Part shown: positions 55,082 through 64,000 of the stretch, one piece after another | Position numbering within the stretch: position 1 is the first letter of the stretch | Layout of the letters: each line of letters opens with the position of its first letter | Assembly: GCA_017654735.1 (NCBI GenBank) | Contig: JADPYG010000001.1 | Location: 372,001-436,000 of the forward strand | DNA length: 64,000 nt | Direction: 5' to 3' | From: Vishniacozyma victoriae | Lineage: Eukaryota > Basidiomycota > Tremellomycetes > Tremellales > Bulleribasidiaceae | Position numbers and translations under genes: made by a program | The notes under the pieces: generated by a model | Database searches by the model: none | Seen by the model: only the letters and a program-made list of their open reading frames with translations | What the model was told of the DNA's origin: nothing

Positions 55082-56374
55082 ATGTCAATCAGCCGATCCC
55101 CAACTCAAATCTTCCCTTCAGAGATCCTTCTCTTGATCGGTACCATCCTCGAACAAGAAGACCAAAAAGAAACCCTATCCTCCCTTGTCCGGACGTCCCG
55201 AACAGCATGGAAGACCCTTACTCCCCTTCTCTATCGATCCGTCATCATACCCCACCGAAAGTCTCTCGCAGGGCTCATGTCCAATTTCGCCCAACACCGA
55301 TTACAAATCCATCCCCTTCCCACCGACTCTGAAATTGGGAGACCACGGGGTCTACAATTATTACGATTAGTGCGTGAATTGACCCTGGAAGCGATCCCTC
55401 GAGTGGAGAAGATCAATGGTTGGAAATCCTCCGATTCTTCCGTTTGGCATGAACTTAAAATTCTCACCAATCACCATTCAGTGATCAGAGGCCAGAGACG
55501 CCTGGAGAGGTTCACAATTACCGGATCGGCTATCCAGCAACTACAGCTGGCGGATCCTGTAGCTGAATTATCGAGTCTGGGATATGAAGAAGTAACGATG
55601 CCATCTGATGGTCTACCTCCCCCACCCGATAGTTTCGAATTCACATTCCTACCTCAATCGGAATTCACACTTGCCACCCTCATTGCCTTCCATCAACCTC
55701 GTCATCTCATCATTCAATACCCATTGGCCTGGTATCAACCCCCCAGACCAGAACTTGTGGCTCCTTACCATTCTGCCCCACCCAAAGAAACTCGGCCCTA
55801 CGAAGTAAGCCTCATGAATGCTCTGGAGGTTTTACAGGGTCAAGAAACGATTCTCTGCGTTCACGACATGCATGATCAGTCTCCACCTATCGGACATCTC
55901 GGAGCTCAACATCTTATTTCCTTCATCTCTTTCCCAAGCGCGCCCATCTTGTTCGTCACCCCCAAAAGTATCCTGCCATATGTCAGTCGTCATATCAGAA
56001 TATTACAAATCAAACGAATCATCAGGACATCCAACCCAATTATCCCGGTTACGAGGACTTGTATAGGTGTACTCAGTCGACCATTGACCCTGGAACAGTG
56101 GCAAATCAGCGAGAAAGGATGTTGGACGTTTTATAGAGTCGGGGCTATGATAACCGGTTCTGAGCGCAGAGATGAGTGGTTTCGCGGAGCGAACATTGAA
56201 AGTCAGATTAGGTCATGGGTAAAGGAGGAGTTTTCGGAAGAAGAGGGTCATCCAGCCGGCTTTGCAGAAGCTATCAATGCGAGATTGAGGTTTGTTCATG
56301 GTGACGTGGACAACGATCCAGATGACTTGGTATGTGAAGCATGTGCGCACAAGTGTAGGATCCCGGTAGATTGA
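55082..56374 (+). CDS. F-box-like hypothetical protein, intronless
   Basis: Single frame of 430 residues. Its N-terminus, TQIFPSEILLLIGTILEQED and TLSSLVRTSRTAWKTLTPLL followed by YRSVII, fits a fungal F-box ('lP.Eil..I...l.....l..L.rtsr...  l.P.LYr.v.i'). The remainder shows no LRR or WD repeats I can name. The end has a small Cys/His group (DDLVCEACAHKCRIPVD) that could bind zinc. If functional it would be an SCF substrate receptor. It lies between the MFSD1-like transporter (same strand) and the Zn2Cys6 regulator (convergent, 120 bp between stops). Confidence 0.6.
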   Translation: MSISRSPTQIFPSEILLLIGTILEQEDQKETLSSLVRTSRTAWKTLTPLLYRSVIIPHRKSLAGLMSNFAQHRLQIHPLPTDSEIGRPRGLQLLRLVRELTLEAIPRVEKINGWKSSDSSVWHELKILTNHHSVIRGQRRLERFTITGSAIQQLQLADPVAELSSLGYEEVTMPSDGLPPPPDSFEFTFLPQSEFTLATLIAFHQPRHLIIQYPLAWYQPPRPELVAPYHSAPPKETRPYEVSLMNALEVLQGQETILCVHDMHDQSPPIGHLGAQHLISFISFPSAPILFVTPKSILPYVSRHIRILQIKRIIRTSNPIIPVTRTCIGVLSRPLTLEQWQISEKGCWTFYRVGAMITGSERRDEWFRGANIESQIRSWVKEEFSEEEGHPAGFAEAINARLRFVHGDVDNDPDDLVCEACAHKCRIPVD

Positions 56375-56494
56375 GTGAGCATTGAGCTTGATTTGTACTG
56401 TATTTGTATCTCCCGATATGGCTGAAGTTGTAACAGTTCATGAGCGTGTACATGATGTATAGAACATGATGTATGATTGTACAGTCTACTCAAA

Positions 56495-59400
56495 TCATCC
56501 AGCCTGATCCGTAAAGATCGAACTGTAATCGAAAGATCCTTCCTCCAGTAGTGACAGGATCGTAGCGGCAGACCTGTACATTAGCTTCATTCCACATATT
56601 TGTTTGGAACCTCGACTAGAGAAGAGAGACTCACAATCCCTGATTCTGATCCCCACCCCTCAATCCATCTGAAACAGTATCCATCCCTTCTCCAGCCAAC
56701 ATCTCGCCTCCAAACCCAGCTCCATTCTGTCCAAAATCAAAACTCATCGGATTGACATTCGAGTTATCCATATATTCTCCCATCATTGTTGTTTGAGCAC
56801 CGCCGCTAGCTTGGTTCGAATATCCATCCCCTGTAAATTCGAATCCCATATTCGTATTTCCTCGAGGAGTGAAACCAGTAGAAGGTAATTGGGAATTGTT
56901 GGCCATGTTTGGAGTATTCGTCGCCGTATTATCGAGGGCGGAGAGATCGACGTAATCGTTTGTATTGAATAATACTTCCAGATCGGCAGCTTGAGCTTGA
57001 ACTTGAGGACCGGAGAGAAGTTCCGGTTGAGCAGACATGATATCCTGTCCGATGAATGTATGAGCCGCTGGCGAGGCAGAACCTCGAGTCGAGGGAGAGG
57101 GTGAGCATCGTTTCCGTACGGGTCGAAGCCATGCAGGACTAGGTCGGCCGGTACCATCCGGTACTCTAGGTGAGTCCACTGGGATGTTACATACTATCTA
57201 TCAGCAAAGCGCTTGCATTGTGAAGAGGAAGACTTACTTCGGCAGAACTCGTCAATGATATCGGCAGACCTAAGACCACAGAGGTATCGACCACTGAATC
57301 GCCTAAGGAGTCCGACACATGATCGAAGACCCTCGATGGAAGAGGCGATGAGAGGTCTGAAATCTGCATTTCGGCAGTTCAAAATGACAGCCACAAGAGT
57401 TCGACCGGCTTGAGCAAGTTGATGAATGACGTGTACTCCGTCTACGGGTAAGCTTATATCCTCCGTTGATCTGTGGTACTTACAATACGTCATCATTCCT
57501 CTTTGACTCTATCTCATCAGCTTCAGTCTAGGATCAAGAGGCGAAACATACAATATGAACGTGATCCGCAATGATTGTCAATGCGCACTGCATTGCCTTC
57601 CTGCACAGGTCCAAATGTCTCGCCCTCTCCTCAGCTGTAGATGCAGGCATAGCGACAAAACCAGAGAATCGATGTCTGTAGATAATCATCTTGACCAGAT
57701 GTTCCAACTACTCGTCAGCAGTGTCATACAGAGATTGTGTAGAGGAAGGCATACACAATGCAATCGCTCGGCCTGTGTGATTCGGACTGGATCCCTGGAG
57801 TTTGTAGTTTCGGTATCATAGTGCCAGTATCGAGGAAGTAATCTTGACCATTCTTCTAGTAAACTCTCTTCATCATCTAGTGATCCAACATTGCCGGAGC
57901 GCCGAGCAATAGTGGAAGCAGCACGAGCAAGGAAAGGCGAGGTAGCAAAGTTGGATGGTTGGGTCGATGAATCGATTACTCCCTGTGCAATTAGCTTAGG
58001 TCCAATTCGAGATTCAGGAAGCTGACCTCTAGAATGACGTGTAGACGAATGGCAGCTACGAAAGCGCATATCCTACTCTTTGTTGGACTGGTCTGATCCT
58101 TGACGCCTTCCTTGGTCAAGTTCTCATCGTCGACGATGATGGGCTCGGTGACGTCGCAATCTCGTAGGTGGATGATTGGTGGCCGACCGAATAAGGCTGC
58201 GGACTGCTTGTCCCATGAGTAGATCGCCCAGAAAGTACGCTGCAAATCAGCTTGAGTAGGTCATACCATCAGAAGCTGGACTTACCTTCCTGGTCTCCTT
58301 TTCGACAGCATCAAAGTGATCGTACCCATCCACACTCCTATGCAATCCACCATCCAAACACAGGGTGATACTTTCCGCCTGCAAAGCGAATGCTTTACTC
58401 AGATTTCCAAGCCCAAACGCGTAGACGGCAGCCAAGAATGCAGCCTGAATCGAATAAAGCGTCGGTCGATCCGCAGACGGTAAATCCCGTAGTCGCTTGA
58501 ACAATTCGAAATACTGTTTGCCGGCAGTAGATGGATCCACCGGATTCGCCCTTACTCGAGGATCATCCACATGCCTCGAAGATAATGTACAGACGGCAAC
58601 AATGAAACATGCGAATCCTGGTTCACCCCATTGTTGAGGGTTTGCGTAATCTGCCAAAAAGGATGGAACGTGTAGGAATGGCCAAAGTAAGTGCGAGGTT
58701 GATAAATAACATCGTACTAGCGTATCCATGAGGTCGGGAGGAATGACTCCAGTGATGACTTTCCAGCTTGCTTCCGGGTTCAATGTCTGGTGGGGTCGTG
58801 GTGTACGATCTGGAAAGAATCGTTCCTTTCTACGACCTTGGCCTTGACCTTGGCCGTTGGGGCTGTCGGCATCTGTATAGGATGATGATGACTTTCGCAT
58901 TGAGTGACTTGAACGACGCATGTTCGAGGGTCCTGATGGAGAAGTCGAGAGTGAGGTGTCGGTCATGGCTGGAGAAGCAAAGTTTGGGAGATTGACGTTA
59001 TTGTTGAATGCGTTACTGTCCGACATACTTGCGTTGACATTTGCAGTGGTGAGGAGCTCGAGGAGTGGGAAACCGGAAGTTGCACCTGGTCATCAGCCTG
59101 GTTCTTGTTGTGGACAAGACATGGAAGACCCACCTTGCCACTTAGCCTGCCCAATCTCGTCTTCGTAGAAGAAGCTCATCCCCTCCATACGTTTCGCCAT
59201 TTCATTCACTCCCTCCTCCTCCCTTTTCTTGGTCAAAGACCTCCCTCCAGCCCAGCCACCCGTCATTCCTCCTAGTCCTGCCCAATTGCCTTGATTTGGG
59301 CCTGATCCGGAGGCGACAGCATTCCCTTCTGACCATTTCTGATTCCCCATCAATGCTTCCAAAGCTACATTTACTCCTTCTCCCTTTCCTTCCTTTATCC

Positions 59401-59923
59401 CCACACTAGTCCCACTTCCCAACCTCGCGTCCAATGTGGACAAAAAGGCATTATGTACATTCGGAGGAACGTCCCTCAACATCGCTTCAAGCGCTGCTAA
59501 TCTCGCTTCCAATGCCGTCTGATCTTTGACTGGTGAATGAGGTCTCTTGAATCCGGCGGTACTACTTGACCTCTGTTCGCTAGGTTTCGGTTTCGCAGGT
59601 CTTCGAGACGGTGTGTGGAAAGTACATTCATTCTTTGTTGCTTGGCAAGGTCCACATGGGTGGTGCGTATCACATCGAATTTTACGTTTCCGACATCGAT
59701 CACATGCGTGTGCTAATCTCAATCTAGGCCTCTTTGCGCCATCGGGACCAAGAGAGGTGGAGGGATTATCATCGTCTTGAGAGTCGTAGTCTGTATGATT
59801 ATCTTGGAAATCGGGCGTTGATTCTCGTCGGTCGTTAAGGGCGTGATTGTTTATAGTTGAAGGGCCAGCTTCGGTCTCTTGGGCATTGCCTAGCCTTGAT
59901 GGCTGGAGTAGTGATGGATCCAT
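56495..59923 (-). CDS. Zn2Cys6 (Gal4-type) transcription factor with fungal-specific TF domain
   Basis: Start taken at the ATG at 59923 ([16 protein letters not shown]); an upstream TTG at 59944 is not needed. The binuclear zinc cluster is complete: [26 protein letters not shown], with Cys at about 74, 77, 84, 90, 93 and 100. A basic linker and [20 protein letters not shown] (coiled-coil) follow, then a low-complexity stretch. The fungal_trans middle domain reads [77 protein letters not shown] and [20 protein letters not shown]. The C-terminus is Asn/Gly/Ser-rich and acidic, ending SIFTDQAG in a last exon with the stop at 56495. It should bind CGG-type DNA sites. Targets are unknown; two transporters flank its block. 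Confidence 0.88.
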
Positions 59924-60010
59924 CCCTGCCAGCAGCTGACGCAATATAGCTAATCTAGAATGTAGTATATATGTATAATATGAATGAGTACAATGGGTCG
60001 CCTGACTATT

Positions 60011-60028
60011 GGCCGATAGACCGGCCGA
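60011..60028. promoter_or_regulatory. Tandem GGCCGA motifs upstream of the Zn2Cys6 gene
   Basis: GGCCGATA (60011-60018) and GGCCGA (60023-60028) are 12 bp apart, about 90-105 bp before the factor's ATG. The same GGCCGATA is at 52819-52826 upstream of the MFSD1-like transporter. CGG/CCG contents suit a Zn2Cys6 protein; autoregulation is inference. Confidence 0.35.
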
Positions 60029-60169
60029 CGAGTCATTGACACGGAATCAAATTTCATTCTCTTTACAGTCACTGAGCACGGGGGGTCTGAACGATGGAAA
60101 CAGGCGGGGGAGTCTCGCAAGAATAAGCATCAAATAATGCATACCCTGATCTTTCCTACGAGGTTGATC

Positions 60170-60938
60170 TCAAGCATATCCCAAGCTGCGCCAAAACTGC
60201 GCGAATGTCCACCTGAGTCGGAAGAGAGCTTCGACGTATTTTGCAAGAGGGGTATCGGCAGTCGCAGTTCGATCGGCGTCTCTCATCTTGGATGCATAGA
60301 ATGTGAATATCTAAAGCATCAGAGAAGACTTGGCGGGTTGAAAGTACATAGATGGACGGGACTGACCAATAGTTGGGGATCACATGCAGCGCGACCAAAC
60401 GTAAGGTCACCTTGATTGGTGATGGGGAACATCGCTGAGAGGAGCGCACCACAAGTCCTGATGGTTCGGCCAGGGAGGAAGTTGGGATCCTCAGCAAGCG
60501 CGTAGGCTTCGGCGACAGGGAACTGGGATAGGTCTACCATGTGCTATGGGGTTCAGTAATGATCAGGATCTATAGCTTTGAGTTCTGGAATCAAGCACTT
60601 ACCGCTCGTACAGCCAGGACACCTCGGTAACATTGCTCATCGGACCACAGGTGATCATAGACCTGTATGTCAGTGTCATCATGTGGAGGTGAAGTGTACA
60701 TACATTTGACGAAGCGATGACCATGATGGTGTGGACCAGCTTCGGGATAAGTGATGATGTTGGTATAGCAATTGAAAGGTAAACCAATTTCAGAGGATAT
60801 CATCAGCCTCTTTACATCAGACATCAAATTAGCAAAAGTCGTGTTTTCAGCTGTCCCTGTAAAGAAGCAAAGAATGAAGACAGATCCTAGACCATCCCCG
60901 GTTCGCCGATAGGGCGGAAAGGACGCTTTCTCTATCAT
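60170..60938 (-). CDS. Hypothetical protein, about 215 residues
   Basis: ATG at 60938 (MIEKASFPPYRRTGDGLGSV). One long exon includes ITYPEAGPHHHGHRFVKCMY and YDHLWSDEQCYRGVLAVRA. A GTAAGT intron joins HMVDLSQFPVAEAYALAEDP with RTIRTCGALLSAMFPI. A GTCAGT intron then joins IFTFYASKMRDADRTATADT and ends ALFRLRWTFAQFWRSLGYA, stop at 60170. A His-rich patch (GPHHHGHRF) could bind metal. The 45-bp GTATGT..CAG segment within the first exon is left unspliced because splicing would break the frame. It is divergent from the FMP42-like transporter. No family recognised. Confidence 0.5.
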
Positions 60939-61270
60939 TCCAGAGATCCAGATCTGATTCGGCCTGCCGTTACTTCTCGAGTACCACTGAAGCTTGCATC
61001 GAGTTGGATGATGTATATTGACTCTTGGTAATTGAATCAGCCTAAAGGCGTAAGTTCAGGTGGACGGAATCAAATTACAAGTAACAGATCTGGAGATCTT
61101 ATCTCGTTCAACAAATGTTACATGCGAAGATAAGAAACCGAGGTAGTACGATGACATCTCGGTAAACTATCAACGGAAGGTCAATACGGATCAGCATTGT
61201 ATGTACTGACTCGACACTTCTACCCAGCCTCTCAAGCAGTCAATCAATAGGGCCCATTTACTTCGAAAGG
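60939..61270. other. Divergent promoter region, nothing else recognised
   Basis: About 330 bp between the divergent hypothetical gene and the FMP42-like transporter. No repeat, RNA or frame is supported. Confidence 0.5.
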
Positions 61271-63438
61271 ATGCTAGCCTCATCAACAACCACAATTAAG
61301 CGAGCTGCTCAAGTATCAGCTTCAATCTTTTTCTGGTAAGTCCCATCTCGGTGCAAGCTGATATCAGTTTCTGCATCGCCGGTCTAGTATTCGGTGAGCC
61401 CCCCCTAGCCACTCGCGAAAATGCTGATAAACAGGATTCGCAGCTCTCAAACCGATCCTACTTGATTCAGGAGTTTACTCCAATTTATGCGATGGTGGAA
61501 AAAGGTGTAAAGCTCAAGATACGAGATTGAACTTCTTGTTCACGGTCGCTAGTAGTGTTACCAATGTACGTTCCACTCTATCTCCCAAGACATGCAGAAT
61601 GGAAGCGGAGGGGAGTAGGAAGAAGAAGAGAGGCTGATACCAGGTTTCAGCACTCCCCATGGGTGCGGTCCTTGATCGAGTCGGACCTCGATGGACGTCC
61701 ATTTTTGGAGCTCTCCTGTTTGGATCTGGATGTGTTACATTCTCCCTGGGAATTGTTCGGCCATGTAAGTCCCCTGACCACTTGTGACTCTAGCTTACGG
61801 AGCAGATCTGGATACGTACCTCATGTGAGCTATCCACATTCACTTTCACCCCAAAAGAAGCTGACAGGAAGTGGATTCTCCCTCATGGCATTAGGAGCAC
61901 CAGCAATGTTTCTAGCTCAATTCCACCGTACCTCACCCTTTCCATCCAGTCAAAATGAGCTGATAACAGTATCAAACGCTTTCCCCACTCGTTCGGGCCT
62001 AGTTCTAGGCGCCGTGACGGGTGCTTTCGACGCTTCCTCACTTCCACTCGTTTTTTTCAAGCTTGCCTACTTCTCTCATAGTGGGAAGCCGAACATGTAA
62101 GTCCTATGATCGAGTCTGGCTGATGATAGCCGGACATTCTTTCTCTCCTACACCCTGATCCCTGTCCTGTAGGTCAACCTAGAGCGAGTCCGAGTGAGAT
62201 TGACGATCAGGTTGATAATCCAACAAATCACATTCGGCCCTTCGGAAGCCTACGAACGTCCCCCTCCCCTTACCCTCACCCCATCTTCTCCCGCTCCCAC
62301 AAGAAACCGGAGAATGTCATCCTCGTTCTCAAGGATCTCATATGGTGTACATGATGATGCGGATCCTGAGGAGGTTAAGGCGGTACTGGAGAAGAATGGG
62401 GATGGGATCGTAGGTGTCTTATTTGGGAAGAGTGTTGGGGAACAGATTGGGAGTACTTGGTTCTGGTATGTTTATCTTGTTTACGTATTGGTGGAGAGGG
62501 GAGATACTGATGATAAGGGCAATGGAGTTTATGGTTGTTATCCAAATGTACGTGCAGCAGGCTTATTGAAGACAAGTCAGTGTAAGAGCTAAGACGCAGG
62601 ACGAGAATAAATTGGTACTTGGCAACAGTCAACTCACAGCTGGTCTACTACACGGGCGAACAACAGCTTGCTGATAGTCTGACCGACGGTTCGTCCCCCT
62701 TTCGATAGCAACTACTCTGAATACGCTGACGGACTAGCATTCATCTTCCTCCTACCCCTAGGCGGTCTGATCAGTACGCCATCCCATCTAAATCGTTTCG
62801 ATGATGTAGGAGAGCTGATAAAAAGGTATCCCCGCCATCGGCTGGCTACTAGACACCCGCCCAATGAGGGACGTGATCATCATCCTAGGCGTAATGGGTA
62901 TCTCCTTCGGAGCGTTGACTCTAACATCTACGATCGTACCCCAACTTATCGGTATTGGAGTACTTGTGGTGGCTAGACCTCTCTTCTATACTGCTATTTC
63001 AGATTACGCAGCCAAAGTCTTTGGGTGTGTCCGCGTTCCTCCCTTCTCCTCTCCCTTCGTCCTTCATCTATATATCCTGTCTCCTACATCCTCCTCCATC
63101 TCCCTTCGCTCCGCTCGAGAGAAAAAGCTGATGTCAGATTCGAAACCTTCGGAACAGTCTACGGACTAGCAATGACCCTCTCAGGCCTCCTTGGACTCCT
63201 CCTAACACCAATGGACCTCCTCACCAAGAACGCACTAGGAGGGAACTTTACACCTATAAATGCCATCCTACTTGTCCTAGGAGCGATATCCGCTGTCGGT
63301 CTGTATTGGAGAGTATGGAGTCACGTACGTGAAGGAACGATTCGGGTGGAAGATGGTGGAGGGGTAGAGTGGGAGGCTGGATATAGTGGGATCAGTCAAG
63401 TTATTGTTGAGGAGAATGAGGATGAGGATGAGGCTTGA
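61271..63438 (+). CDS. FMP42: FMP42/SLC43-type MFS transporter
   Basis: ATG at 61271 (MLASSTTTIKRAAQVSASIF). Very short exons join CIAGLVFGFAALKPILLDSG. Then comes a family-typical block: VYSNLCDGGKRCKAQDTRLN, the next span with LPMGAVLDRVGPRWTSIFGA, and FSLMALGAPAMFLAQFHLSN with AFPTRSGLVLGAVTGAFDAS. 'F.LSN.FP..SG...a..TGAFDaSs' is the signature of the fungal FMP42 and animal SLC43 (LAT3/LAT4) group, which move neutral amino acids in animals. A long cytosolic loop (SEAYERPPPLTLTPSSPAPT and an EEVKAVLEKNGD segment) is followed by the second six spans. The end is acidic (VIVEENEDEDEA), stop at 63438. About nine introns. A fungal substrate cannot be read from sequence. Confidence 0.82.
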
Positions 63439-63634
63439 GGGTCCCATTAAGCTAGATGAGCAGGGGATGATGTGGATATTGTCTAGAATTATCGAGACCA
63501 GCTCTTGGCTATTGCATTATTATATACAAACATTATCTACCTACTATACCTACTCTACATCAATCCATCCAAATTATACTTCTCACAACTACTCGCTCCT
63601 TATTGGCCCTACCTCCTCCCTCGAACATTCCAAT
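63439..63634. other. 3'-3' spacer, nothing recognised
   Basis: Short convergent interval between the FMP42-like stop and the CDM1 stop. AT-rich with no supported gene. Confidence 0.5.
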
Positions 63635-64000
63635 CTATAACCAGGCATGTAGTACATTCTCCCTATATTCCACATCATCCTCTCCCTCCTTGGTTGTCAG
63701 GATCGAGTGGATCTGAATATCAGCCCCGTCCCTTCATCAATTCCTCTCTTTCAAGTGGATGCTGAGCGACAAAAGAAAAGAGAAATGGGAAGTAAGAAGG
63801 AAGAACATACCTCGGAAGGTGGGTTCAATCCCCATTTCTTTGCCCTCTCCCATCTCTGTAATCTGGAAATCCCAACTGAAGGACCGTATTTAGGGGTCAT
63901 ATCGAATACCCTCAGTATATCTATCTATCAGCTTCCTGAACACCGGGGAGTGGATGACCATACGGTGAACTTGATTATGCGTATCAGGACCTGCGTGGAC
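63635..64000 (-). CDS. CDM1: DNA polymerase delta subunit 4 (5' end beyond the window)
   Basis: The small accessory subunit of polymerase delta (POLD4 in animals, Cdm1 in fission yeast). Three exons are visible. HAGPDTHNQVH runs off the right edge. A GTATGG..GATAGATAG intron joins ILRVFDMTPKYGPSVGISRL and QRWERAKKWGLNPPSE, the family core (human 'FDl...YGPC.GItRLqRW.RA...GL.PP'). A 98-bp intron (63713-63810) joins IHSILTTKEGEDDVEYRENV and LHAWL with the stop at 63635, the usual family end. The N-terminal PCNA-binding region lies outside the window. Confidence 0.9.

Noticed and set aside
60610..60720. A 45-bp GTATGT..CAG intron inside the hypothetical gene at 60.2-60.9 kb
   Set aside because: Splicing it brings in an immediate stop, whereas leaving it in keeps one frame through the exon.

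Overview
The window is eukaryotic nuclear DNA from a basidiomycete yeast, most likely a Tremellomycete (Cryptococcus/Kwoniella type). The evidence is dense genes on both strands and many short introns (about 35-60 bp) with GTAAGT/GTATGT/GTGAGT donors and a CTGAC/CTGAT branch motif just before the AG. Other support comes from a single-chain plant/fungal-type urease and fungal families such as BUD22, a Zn2Cys6 regulator, FMP42-type and MFSD1-type transporters. There is no bacterial, viral or CRISPR content, and no intact transposon was seen.

Layout. 1-6.1 kb: an RTC4-like protein (cut by the window edge), a two-pass membrane protein with PPxY and P(S/T)AP motifs, and a Ser/Thr-rich wall-sensor-like protein. 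6.2-12.4 kb: a zinc-finger hypothetical gene, an intron-containing tRNA-His(GUG), an FHIT/HNT2-type HIT hydrolase, a hypothetical protein and a small doubtful gene. 12.4-22 kb: an unknown gene (locus A), an intronless hypothetical gene, EMC7, an F-box-like gene, a decayed paralogue of locus A (locus B, with two in-frame stops) and another hypothetical gene. 22.6-30.8 kb: housekeeping genes RNR2 and IFM1 (head to head) and urease URE1 (tail to tail with IFM1).

31.1-41.2 kb: five same-strand genes built from IRC3-type SF2 helicase parts. They are one full-length IRC3, one stand-alone gene resembling only its C-terminal domain, and three shorter helicases without that domain. 41.3-46 kb: COA8 and BUD22 share a 135-bp bidirectional promoter, followed by PUT2. 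46.2-51.1 kb: one uninterrupted spliced reading frame joins a KDM4-type JmjN/JmjC histone demethylase with an extended PHD finger to a complete dihydrofolate/folylpolyglutamate synthase domain. 51.6-64 kb: a small gene, an MFSD1-like transporter, an F-box-like protein, a Zn2Cys6 transcription factor, an unknown protein, an FMP42/SLC43-type transporter and the DNA polymerase delta small subunit CDM1/POLD4 (cut by the window edge).

The genes do not form one pathway. Most are scattered housekeeping functions: dNTP synthesis, mitochondrial translation, cytochrome oxidase assembly, proline and urea nitrogen use, ribosome biogenesis and ER membrane insertion. The most unusual parts are the demethylase-folate synthase frame, the helicase array, the locus A/B pair, and a run of six GCGCA motifs at exact 10-bp spacing near 16.4 kb. 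Exon boundaries were placed by eye from splice consensus and reading frame, so terminal exons are the least certain.
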